Shown here in pieces: positions 43,233 through 53,030 of a stretch of DNA of 64,000 bases. Each line of letters begins with the position of its first letter. Position 1 is the first letter of the stretch. The DNA comes from Pyrus communis. Taxonomy: Eukaryota > Streptophyta > Magnoliopsida > Rosales > Rosaceae. The notes under the pieces are model-generated. The model searched no databases. It was not told the DNA's origin and was given only the letters and a program-made list of their open reading frames with translations. The stretch lies in the NCBI RefSeq assembly GCF_963583255.1, contig NC_084816.1:21769344-21833343 (forward strand). The letters run 5' to 3'. A program made the position numbers and the translations under genes.

Positions 43233-44540
43233 TAATTCTTCAATTGAGTCAACTCGTAGACTTTAATATAATCTGGTAATTAGTTTTAGGATTTTCTTAC
43301 GTTTTATGATTTTGTTCTTTTGGTTCATATTTTAAAATTTAATATATTTGAATGACAATTGTGAGTCAACTCAGGCCATGTTTAGCATTTTATGTATACG
43401 ACGCTTTGATAAATATTCTTAATAATTCTACGTAACCATCGTTAATTAGACGTCACTCTATTTTAGCTATACTCCCCAAAATTCAATGTTCTAGAAGACA
43501 GAAGTTTTGGTTCATATTTGATTCCAAGTGTTGTAGCCCTTGCCTAGCCCAGCCATTCCATCATCAAGTTTGGATCGAGTAAGGGCATTCCGCTAAAGCG
43601 GTTGATCACAGATTCCCTAGCTATAGCTCCTGATCTTGATTCCGTTGGTTGTTGTGGAGGGAATGCACGCAGCTATTCTTTTTTCTTTTCAATTACATAA
43701 CAGGAAAGGCATTAGTTCTTTTCAGCATGGTTGTCTTCATCTAAGGAAAATTTTCTAAACATTGCCCGTTGTAAATTTTGAAACAATTTTTAGAAGGCTT
43801 TACTTAGGGCCACCTTGGCCCCGCCTAGGCTCTAGGTGACTGGCCATAGCCACAGTAAAATCCTAGCCATTTAAAAAAAAAAAGGAAATAGCATCTAGAT
43901 CTACCTAGACGCTTGCCTCGACCACCTAGGTAATCATCTAAGCATGCATCTAGGCCTTTGCCCACTGCCGACTAGTGTTTTGAATGTCTACTTCAAGTAT
44001 GTTGAGTCATATTCTTTCTCAACATGATTTCCTATTTGTGGGGGAAGTTTATGGTTTAAGGTGTTAGGAAAGTTCTTGGAGGTGTTCAGGTTCATTTCAG
44101 TTAAGACAATTCAGGTTTTGGCATGCCGTAAATGAAACGTTGATAGTACTAGTACCTGTTTTTTTTATAAAACCAGCTTTTGGTGTCAATTCATATTATA
44201 TCTCTAAAGTACCTTTTTTTTCAATTACTGCGTAGAAACAAAGGGATGAGTGCTTCCCCTTCTTCTAGGGCAAAGTACTAGTGAGTCGTTGTATGACATT
44301 AGCTATGGTCCTTTCATGGGGCCCCTCCTTAATTCAGAACCAATGTCTTCAAGTGAGAAACATTTCTTCAACGTATAGAGGGGTTTGGAACATTTGTACT
44401 GTATGGTTATGGTTGTTTTCCAATTTCTCAGTTTGTAGTGATGTTTGCCTCTAGCGCACGTGTTCGGGCTTTATGATTCATCATTTTCAAACTAAAAGAA
44501 AGAAGACAGAAAAGAACTTTGGATTATGTATGCAATTAGT
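43233..44540 (+). other. RLP3 upstream region with repeat pieces
   Basis: It holds the third upstream block (43378-43500, 43680-43765), a dispersed repeat with CCTAGGCTCTAGG and ACCTAGACGC at about 43800-43975, and one unit of the RLP1-type promoter repeat near 44315-44385. No other gene. Confidence 0.5.
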
Positions 44541-44544
44541 TGCT

Positions 44545-44554
44545 CTATATATAC
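44545..44554 (+). promoter_or_regulatory. TATA box of RLP3
   Basis: CTATATATAC, about 65 bases before the ATG, in a leader shared with RLP1. Confidence 0.75.
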
Positions 44555-44617
44555 CCAAACTTTGAGAATCCGAATGTAAAGAAACGTATATGCTAGAGCA
44601 ACTTAATTCCTAACCTA

Positions 44618-46786
44618 ATGGCTTATGGCTTCCTTCTCATCCTTTTATTCTCTCACATCATCTCTACAAATGTTCATGCATGCAACCAAACTGAGCGTGG
44701 CTCTCTTCTGTCCTTCGCCTCCACGCTATCTTCTCCTCCCTTAAATTGGACTTCGGTTAACTGTTGTCGTTGGAAGGGCATCACTTGTAATCAGGATGGT
44801 TTGGTTACCCATTTGCTCTTATCCTCCCAAGGTTTCAAAGGAGCTATTTTCCCCTCATCATCATCACTTGGAAATCTCACACACCTCATCCACTTGAATC
44901 TCTCTCACAATTCACTTTCCGGATCACTTGAAATTGAATTCTTCTCGGCTTTGAATCGTCTTGAGATCCTTGATTTGAGCTTTAATCTTCTTTCTGGAAA
45001 GCTGCCATTTTCTTTGCCATCCCACCATATCCAGACATTGGATTTTTCCAGCAATCGCTTCCATGGTGCAATTCCATCACCATTCTTTCAGGAAGCTCGA
45101 AATTTAGCTAGTTTCAGTGTCTACAACAATTCCTTCTCAGGTGTGATTCCATCCTCTATATGTCTTCATTCTTCTCCCTTGATTAGGTTGTTGGATTTTT
45201 CCCGCAATGCATTTAGTAGCAACATTTCTCCTGGACTCGGAGAGTGTTCAAAATTGCAAATTTTTCGTGCTGGTTACAATAACCTCTCAGGGTTACTTCC
45301 AAAAGATATCTACAATGCCACCAAACTTGAAGAAATTGCATTCCCTTCCAATTCACTCCATGGAGCCATAGGTGAGAGAATTTTCAACCTCACCAACCTC
45401 GCAATCCTTGACCTCTCATTTAACCAATTGACTGGTGTGCTCCCTCTCCATTTTGGAAAGCTCTCCAAATTGAAACTCTTGGCTCTTGATTTCAACCATT
45501 TTGAAGGTTCTTTGCCGCCATCGTTGATGAATTGCACGAACCTTGTAGAAATACATTTGGCGGCCAACAACTTGGATGGAGATATCTCCATGCTCAATTT
45601 CTCAAAACTTAGTCACCTCAGTAAATTTGACCTAGTTCGAAACCACTTTACTGGTACATTTCCAACAAGCCTTTATTCATGCCAATCCCTAAAAGCTATT
45701 CGTTTGAGTGCAAATAATATAAGTGGACAAATACAACCTGAAATTCTTGCATTGAAATCTTTGTCATTTCTCTCACTTGGTGGCTTAACCAACATCACTG
45801 GGGCAATGGAGATATTAATGCATTGCAAAAGTCTTCAATCACTCTTCTTTTCGTATTCGTTCAAAAATGAGGAAATGCCAGCTGATGAAGCCATGGTTGA
45901 TTTTGGTCGGTTCCAAAACCTTCGATTTTTGAGTTTTTTTTATTGTGAGTTCACTGGTCAGATGCCTTTGTGGTTATCAAAACTCAAGAATGTAGAGATC
46001 TTAATTTTGACAGGTAGTAAGATTACAGGGCCAATTCCTACATCGCTGGGCACTCTTCCCAAACTCTTATTCTTGAGCTTGGCAGACAACCAAATTTCCG
46101 GTGAATTTCCACAAGAACTTTGTGGACTACCAAGGTTGGTACATGAATCGACCACAACTCAAGTAGACGATTATATTGACCTGCCAATCCTCACCGCTGC
46201 AGACCTATTTTACCCGCGAAGATTGTCCATCTTTCCACCAACATTAGACCTATCACTCAATCACATTCATGGTAGAATACCTACTGAGATTGGCCAAATA
46301 CACCTTGTCCACAACTTGGATCTTAGTGGTAACTACTTTTCCGGCAATATTCCAGAACAAATATCCAATCTAAAAAATCTAGAGACTTTGGGCCTCTCCA
46401 TGAATCATTTGTCTGGAAACATCCCGCTGTCATTGGCAAGCCTTAATTTCTTGAAATCTTTCAATGTCTCGTACAATAATCTCGAAGGACCAATCCCAAC
46501 AAGCACTCAGCTCCAAAGTTTCAATGCTTCTGCGTTTGAGGGGAATTCAAAATTGTGTGGCTCTCCACTTCCGAATGAGTGTCTACCAATTAAGAACATT
46601 GATGCAGATAGCAAGAACAACCAAGGTGTGGACAATGAGCATGAATTTCCATGGTTGTATATTTTCACCGCACTAGGTTTCATCGTAGGATTTTGGGGAG
46701 TGTTTGGTTCTTTAATTGTTAAGAAGACATGGAGATATGCATATTTTAAATTCTTAGACAATGTACAAGATAGGCTATATGATTAA
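44618..46786 (+). CDS. LRR receptor-like protein 3, intact
   Basis: A 722-residue uninterrupted frame and the best intact gene here. Signal peptide 1-21. LRRNT at about 22-60 (CNQTERGSLLSF, CCRWKGITC). About 20 LRRs, with many N-x-S/T glycosylation sites. An island region lies near residues 505-545, between ELCGLPRL and the last LRRs. Then comes EGNSKLCGSPLPNEC, an acidic stretch, a membrane helix at about 675-698, and a basic tail KKTWRYAYFKFLDNVQDRLY. The ectodomain faces the apoplast. The missing kinase implies signalling through partner receptor kinases, as known for plant RLPs such as AtRLP3/RFO2. The ligand is unknown. It could also act in peptide-hormone sensing, like PSY1R relatives. 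Confidence 0.93.
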   Translation: MAYGFLLILLFSHIISTNVHACNQTERGSLLSFASTLSSPPLNWTSVNCCRWKGITCNQDGLVTHLLLSSQGFKGAIFPSSSSLGNLTHLIHLNLSHNSLSGSLEIEFFSALNRLEILDLSFNLLSGKLPFSLPSHHIQTLDFSSNRFHGAIPSPFFQEARNLASFSVYNNSFSGVIPSSICLHSSPLIRLLDFSRNAFSSNISPGLGECSKLQIFRAGYNNLSGLLPKDIYNATKLEEIAFPSNSLHGAIGERIFNLTNLAILDLSFNQLTGVLPLHFGKLSKLKLLALDFNHFEGSLPPSLMNCTNLVEIHLAANNLDGDISMLNFSKLSHLSKFDLVRNHFTGTFPTSLYSCQSLKAIRLSANNISGQIQPEILALKSLSFLSLGGLTNITGAMEILMHCKSLQSLFFSYSFKNEEMPADEAMVDFGRFQNLRFLSFFYCEFTGQMPLWLSKLKNVEILILTGSKITGPIPTSLGTLPKLLFLSLADNQISGEFPQELCGLPRLVHESTTTQVDDYIDLPILTAADLFYPRRLSIFPPTLDLSLNHIHGRIPTEIGQIHLVHNLDLSGNYFSGNIPEQISNLKNLETLGLSMNHLSGNIPLSLASLNFLKSFNVSYNNLEGPIPTSTQLQSFNASAFEGNSKLCGSPLPNECLPIKNIDADSKNNQGVDNEHEFPWLYIFTALGFIVGFWGVFGSLIVKKTWRYAYFKFLDNVQDRLYD

Positions 46787-47520
46787 AGTGTATGACCATG
46801 ATGAAAAGAAGGCTTAGAGGAGACTAGATTGTGCTTTTTATCCTACATCTTCGGTTTTCTTTTCATATGGAAGACTGCGAGGATATGTATATTATCTTTA
46901 GCATTAGGTTTTACTTTAGAGGGGTTTAGTTCTGTGTCCCCTCTTTTTTTTTTTTTTTTTTTTTTTTTCGTATCTTCTTTTTTAAGAAGGGTAAGGTTTA
47001 TGTCCCCCCTCTTTTCTTGTATTTTTTTTATTACTTTATAAGGGGTGATGTTTATGTCGCCTTACTAAGTGTAACTTCATTTTTTGCATATCAAAATAAA
47101 TTAAACTAAGAGTGCAAACTATGGGATGAACTCTTATTACAATGAATGCAATGTCAGAGCATTGATAAACGTGCATAAATGTAAAGAATATTTATACAAA
47201 AAAAATAAAAAAAATAGAAACAACTTCCTACATTATCCGAAGTGAATGTCAGAAATTGCTAGTGATTCTCGTCTCCACCAGCATACAACTACTAACTCTT
47301 GGAGGGGTGCAAAACAAATAGGTGTGAGTGGGCAAAAGTAAAAGTTTTCTAAAACCTTGCTTTTTGGAATTAGTAACCCCTTGCTATAAAGACCAGTATG
47401 GTGGTTTTCCAAATAGGAGAGACTTACCCCGGGGGATTCAGAGGGCAGGGCACGACCGGTTATGACCCAACAACGTATTAGTGAGTGGACTTTTGTTTTC
47501 AAACTAGGTATTATATATAA
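46787..47520 (+). other. RLP3 3' flank with AATAAA and inverted LTR remnant
   Basis: AATAAA at 47095 may serve as a poly(A) signal. At about 47230-47345 the reverse strand resembles the 55500-55620 part of the 2.15-kb solo LTR (TTTTGCCCACTCAC, GCACCCCTCCA). At about 47440-47500 the forward strand resembles its 54700-54760 part. The same arrangement occurs after RLP2, split by the Gypsy element. Confidence 0.5.
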
Positions 47521-49480
47521 GGCTTCATAACTGTTTTTATGTGATGTTTGTAAATCTTGCCATGACTATTATCTTAAAAAATAAAAATATTGTTGTTGTT
47601 GCGATTTATGAGTTTGTGAATCCAAATATGACATGATCATACATGTAAATTTATCTGCTCATCTACACATACTTTCACTTGTGCTGTACCTGTTTTGCGG
47701 CTGGGAGATGCTTCACGTGTATGTTCAACTGGTAGTTTACTGTTTTTTTTTCCTGCTTTGGCTAAATTTTCTATCAATCGTTTTGAGAGGAAAAAGAATA
47801 TAGACCTGGCAATATCAGCTTTTGCTTTGCTTCGTGTGTACCCTTGAAGGTGATGTGCTTCAAGCCTTCAAGGTCCTGATCTGGCTGAATCTTCCTTGAC
47901 AATTGCAGGCAAGTTCTATAGGGTATGCGTGTTCCTTCATTACCTTATGTTGCTGTTGAAGACTGTTTATATATTAGTTAGGCTATCAATAACCAAGTAG
48001 AAGCATGCAGTAATAACCTGGTTGTGTGATTAAGCTTTCCCTTGGTTCATTTGCGTGTTCAGAGCTTTACGGATCTTGCAATTTAACATTAGTATCTGGA
48101 TGTCAAAAGACATTCTTCTGTGTTTTTCTTGGTAAATTATGAAACATTAGCGTATATCTAGAGTTTTTGGTGAAGGCTTAGACCCATAGTCACGCCTAGA
48201 ATTGTTATTTATGAGAAAAAAAAAGTGTACATAATCCAAATAGCAATGAACTATTGTGCTGTTATCCTACGGTAACTGATGTCCCTTTATGAGCAGTTTT
48301 ATACGCTTGTCTGACGTGCAGCCGAATCAGAACCATGCATGGGTGTTCAAATTTTCCTTGGTTATTTGCGAAGATATTTCCACTTCGTTTTGCATGAAAT
48401 ATGTGAAAAATATATACAGAGAGACCATCAAGTCCAAAGAAATAGGGTGATAACTGTGTAGAAGGCTGGAATGACATGGTGTTTGGGAGGCGAAATGAAA
48501 ATTTAGATTGACTGGAGGATAACATACTCGTTTGATCTCTCAAAAGTTATTCAGCAGGGTTCCAAATACTGCAGGTTTTGTAAGAAATAAGTGTCATAGT
48601 TTTAGCAATTCTATGTTTAACATAAACAATAGTTTCTGACCGTTTAGTCTATAGACGTTTTGAGATTATAAATCTAGTCTTAAATTAAAAGTTCCATCAT
48701 ATTGGGGATTCTTATGTGTTCGTTACTCAGTGTTGTATGGGGTTGCCTTTTACCTACTGTGGACGCCGAACAACCATGCGTACGCTGGATTTCTATATGA
48801 GCTTATGCTGGGTCCTTAGGTTTGGTTTACCCTGGTCCACCCTTGTCGGGGCCACGTACCAAGAGGAATCAATTCTACTTCAATGGCGTAGTCGTTGGCT
48901 TTAATTTAACATTGATTACTGGCAAAGCCAGGCTTTGCCGAGCGAGGGGTACGAAATTCAAAAGAGTGCAAGTCTAACTAGGCCTGATAATTTCTGATAC
49001 GATCTGTTAACCTAACAACATATGACACAAAATTAACGGGTTTTCGGGTCGATACGATAACGAATTAGGTCGTTATTGGGTAATCCGATAAGCACTTGTT
49101 AAGATAATGGGTCGGTCCAGGTATACAAGTGGATAACCTGTTACACGATAAGAAAAATAGTAATTTAATAATTTTATACCGCTGAAAGAAATACTATAAT
49201 TAACACCAGTAAAATTTAATCCCGAACTGAACTGAAAGTTAAATATAATATAACGGGAGAGTTTAAAATAGGGTAATTTTGTATAAATTCAATAAAAAAA
49301 TTACAATATTGACAATAGATCAACAATATTTATGTTAATTATAAATAGGTCAATTATGTATTATAATACTTAAATGCATTTAAAATAAACAATAATTACA
49401 AAATCTGTCACTACAGCTGTCACCCACTTAAACTGACACACTCTTTCTCATATTTTTATATTTTGGAATAGGAAAATACG
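47521..49480. other. No gene supported
   Basis: ORFs here are short and featureless. Near 48921 ACTGGCAAAGCCAGGCTTTG resembles a hAT-like end. 48985-49150 has CGATAACGAATTAGGTCGTT and related ACCCGATAA-type repeats, probably a non-autonomous transposon. Confidence 0.4.
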
Positions 49481-49486
49481 AATTCA

Positions 49487-49969
49487 TGCAGTGTCTGTTT
49501 CCTAATTCTGTTTTTCACATTTGGATTCAGACGCTGCGTTGCAGTGTCTATTTCCTAGTTCTGTTTTTTCCATCACTCATTGTGCGACTATTGATTTTTA
49601 CATTTGATTTCAGGCACTGCAATGCAATGTTCATTTCCTGATTCAGTTTTTACATTATTTTTACATTTGGATTCAAACACATTGCAATGCAGTGGCTATT
49701 TCTTGGGTTTTTTGTTTGTTTTATTTTTTATTTTTTATTTTTATACATTTGGATTCAGACACTGCAATGCAGTGTCCATTTCCTAGTTCTGTTTTTATAT
49801 TTTTTTAGATTTGGATTCAGACACTACAATGTAGTATTCGTTAATTTCCTGGTTCTGTTTTTATATTATTTTTACATTTGAATTCAGACACTGCAATGCA
49901 GTGTTCATTTCTTGACTCTATATTTTTTTTTTTTTTGACATTTTGATTTAGACACTGCAATGCAGTCTC
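49487..49969. repeat. Palindromic minisatellite, seven hairpin units
   Basis: Units of about 62-82 bp share TTTGGATTCAGACACTGCAA, CATTTCCTAGTTCTG and poly-T. Each carries a near-perfect palindrome, ACACTGCAATGCAGTGT. Hairpins are at about 49531, 49613, 49677, 49758, 49820, 49887 and 49951, with a half copy at 49487. Unit 5 reads ACACTACAATGTAGTATT, with paired changes in both arms. Confidence 0.9.
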
Positions 49970-50446
49970 TGCTTTTTCTGGTTCTGTTTTTTATGCAGTA
50001 TATGATTTGGGCTTCAATTAAAACATGTCGAAAACCAATTTGTCTTTCGTTCTCCATCCCAAACCTCTAACCCAACAGAAAAAAACCCAAAAAAATCAAC
50101 TTGCATGTTCCAAAAACAAGACCCAAATTGAAAATAAACTGATTTAATTTGTCCATTCTTTCTCCTTCCTCCATCACTTCCTTATGTGTGAATTCAATCA
50201 ACAACACTCTCCCTTCTTAATCTCTCATTATTATTATGAACTCGATTGAGAACCACTTGTCGAGCCAATGATGCAATGAGATTAGCCATGGATTAATGAA
50301 ATTCAGTAGCAAATCGATGAGATATAACAGTCGAACGACAAATTTAGTGGCGGCAATGATATTTTCGTGCCCATTGCTACAACCGAAGAGATTTTTATTG
50401 ATGGCCTTTCAAGTATAGATTCATGGCTTGTATTTATTCATATATC

Positions 50447-50500
<54 letters not shown>

Positions 50501-51567
50501 TTTTATTGCTTGAGTTTCAGTTATGGATTCATGGCTTGTATTGATTCATCAACGAGAAAGAGAGAGGCATTTGGGTTATCTTCACATACATAAAAGAGGA
50601 TTTTTGAGAGAGATGATCATAAACCTTTTATGATTTAATTTGGGGCAAAAAAGTAATTTTATAGCTATTTATATGGGCTTGAAACCCATTTAACATTCCT
50701 CATTGACCTATGTCTATTTAACAAAAATATTTCATTGATTAAGTCTAAAATAAAAATTGAGCATGGATATATGGTGTATTAATAAAAATTTTATTGACCT
50801 TTTACTAAATTTCCTGTTTGAGATAAATATGGCAGGGGCCTGGAGAGAAAAATAAAAGGAAAAATAAAACTTACAAGAATAAATAAAGAAAAAAAAGAAG
50901 ATAAATGGGTAAACAAACCATAAAAAATGTGGGGTCAGAAGAGAAAAAAGGGTAAGTGGGGCAGAAGTGTTAAAAAAAGGTTGGTCAAATTTTAAGCGAA
51001 AAAAAAGGTAAACAAAATATCGGTTGAGTTAAATCCAATTTCTTTTGTCAAATGACGCCGTGTAGGTGTAGGGAACATCACATAGATAGGCCTTCATCTT
51101 CTTTGCAAGTTCCGTCACTCTGCAACTTTTTTTTATTTTTATTTTTTATTTTTATTTTTTCTGATTTCGTTCTCCAAAATTTAAAACACACCAGTCATCA
51201 GCGCACCAGTGCAGCACCGCTGCACAACCAAACCTAGAAATCTGGAAAGTTCAAAAGAACAAAGGGGCGGAATTCTTACTCTTCGTGCAGATTTCCGACG
51301 AGTGGAGGGGCGGCCGCCCCTCCTTGTCCCTACGTAGTTTCGCCCTATGCCCATGTATCATTCCCTAATTGATTGGTAGAGCTGCATATCTTCTGCACGT
51401 ATGGGAATGATAAATATAATATGGAAAAATTTGAAATAGGTCCAATTTTATAGGTCACCTTTTGAAATAGGTTTAATTTTTAATGATTTTTTACTTTTGA
51501 AATATGTCCAATTTTTAATTACTTTGGACTTATATAAAAAAACCCCATATAATATATCATGTTTTAG
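49970..51567. other. Non-coding stretch with microsatellite and hAT-like end
   Basis: 50391-50570 has two copies of TTTTTATTG...GATTCATGGCTTGTATT flanking a GA microsatellite. 51290-51350 holds GAGGGGCGGCCGCCCCTC, a perfect 18-bp palindrome, next to GTAGTTTCGCCC. 51430-51530 repeats TTTTGAAATAGG and CCAATTTTTAAT units. No gene is seen. Confidence 0.45.
50449..50497. repeat. (GA)n microsatellite
   Basis: About 24 GA units. Confidence 0.95.
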
Positions 51568-52285
51568 GTGGCTTCGATAATCGTTTGAGAGAAAATGTTG
51601 AGTAATTAGAGGAGCTCACAAGTCTAGCAGAAAGGGAAGGAGTTGTTGAGAATGAATTCCACATTAATGGGAGGAGGGACTTGCATGAAAAAGTTGGGCT
51701 ATTCTCATATTGCCAAATTGGTTTTACGATGGGACCTCAATTTCTTCATGATATCAGTGTCCCACGTGTGAAGCCAAATGGCCACACATTGTGTTGTTCA
51801 AGTGTGTTAAATTCGTCATACGTGAGGGCGGGGGCCTACTGTTGAGAATGAATCCTACATGCTTGGAAAGAGGGAGTCGAGGAACATTGCATGAGCTTAT
51901 AACTAAGTTAGACTACTCTCCATATTCCTAATTGATTTTATGGTGAAATCCTAATTTCTTCAAGAGCGTCCAATCAAGTTTAACTTCATCACCTCTTGCT
52001 AATGCACTTCTCTCCCAATGCCTATGCTTCCTTTATACGCCAAAGGCGAAAATTACATAATTTTGTTCTGTTGTCAGATATTGCGGGGAATATGAAATTG
52101 ATATAAGATATTTCAAAATGTAGGATGAACACTTTGGCATTGTACGATCTGGAGGCAATGGCTTCTCATAAACCTGGCATTGCGTACAACAGTGGGGGCC
52201 CTGTAGAGACCGTTAAGAATGGTAAAACGAAATTTCTATGTAACTGTAACCCAAGAGAGTTCTCCTTGGTTATGGTTAAACTCAT
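51568..52285 (+). pseudogene. ALG2: ALG2 alpha-mannosyltransferase fragment
   Basis: Three pieces match plant ALG2, the glycosyltransferase that adds the second and third mannose to the dolichol-linked oligosaccharide at the ER. First, 51568-51643 after an ATGTTTTAG acceptor (GFDNRLRENVE, then LEELTSLAEREGV). Second, 51985-52045 (SPLANALLSQCLCFLYTPK). Third, 52124 onward (DEHFGIV, LEAMASHKPGIAYNSGGPVE). Breaks: TAA after RENVE, a TRIM inside the first exon, a GC instead of GT donor at 52046, and a frameshift near 52146. Kept introns show that it is a gene duplicate, not a retrocopy. Both ends of the gene are missing. Confidence 0.85.
51644..51962 (+). mobile_element. Small TRIM retrotransposon in ALG2 pseudogene
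   Basis: Two direct repeats (51644-51748 and 51840-51962) start TGTTGAGAATGAAT and end AATTTCTTCA. Between them TGATATCAGTG follows the first repeat, a degenerate tRNA-Met primer site, and GAGGGCGGGGG precedes the second, a polypurine tract. No coding capacity. Flanks GGAGT and AGAGC do not give a clean target duplication. Confidence 0.8.
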
Positions 52286-53030
52286 AGTTCATAACGCACC
52301 CGCAGATGGCGTCATAGTTCATGACCAAGAGAGTTATGGTCTTGGTCATGCAACTTTAATAATAAACAGTGTCACATTATGTAATTTACAAATACCATAG
52401 TCCAACATGTTTAATATTTTTCTTAACAAACGACAATCAATGATGTGTTCAAATTCCTTTTTAGCAATATATAATATTTTTTAGAAAGAATCTATATATA
52501 TGATTAAAAAACATGTTTAATATTTTTTTTTAACAAACGACAATCAATGATGTATTCAAATTCTTTTTTAGCAAGAATTGAACTTAAGAGAAGGGTGAGC
52601 TTATTGCAACAATAAGTTAGCAATGATGGAGTTCAAATTCTTTTTTAGCAAAAATTAAACTTAAAACTTTTCGCTTACAAGTGAAAAGAAACATCATTAA
52701 ACAATAATACTAAGGGGCTCTATCAGTATAACATTTTCACTCTACAAAATATGATTAAAGGATTCAAGTAGCTGAATTCTCTGCCACATATATAAGGATT
52801 CAATTCAAAGCATCCTAATCCAACGGTAAAATAAATACGATTCTTTATTGATCAACGGTGCTAATGGGAGGATACAAAACACAAAAGTTATCCATATTGT
52901 TGAACAAAAAGGTTTAACATTAAACAACCTACATACTGCTGATAGTACTCCAGACTGCAAACAAACCAGAGTGTATACCCCAATTTACTTCCGCCAACGA
53001 TCACTAACCACCGTCTACCAAAACCGAAAA
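52286..53030. other. Reverse SINE remnants and DOG1-like 3' flank
   Basis: CAAACGACAATCAATGATGT with TTCAAATTCTTTTTTAGC recurs at about 52430, 52540 and 52625. The reverse strand of 52500-52720 matches the SINE at 29627. 52850-53030 is the 3' side of DOG1-like copy B. Confidence 0.5.

Noticed and set aside
45310..45597. Minus ORF within RLP3
   Set aside because: Antisense shadow of LRR-coding sequence, also present opposite RLP1 and RLP2.
48262..48543. 93-codon minus ORF
   Set aside because: No domain, signal or conserved motif; the length is within chance for this composition.
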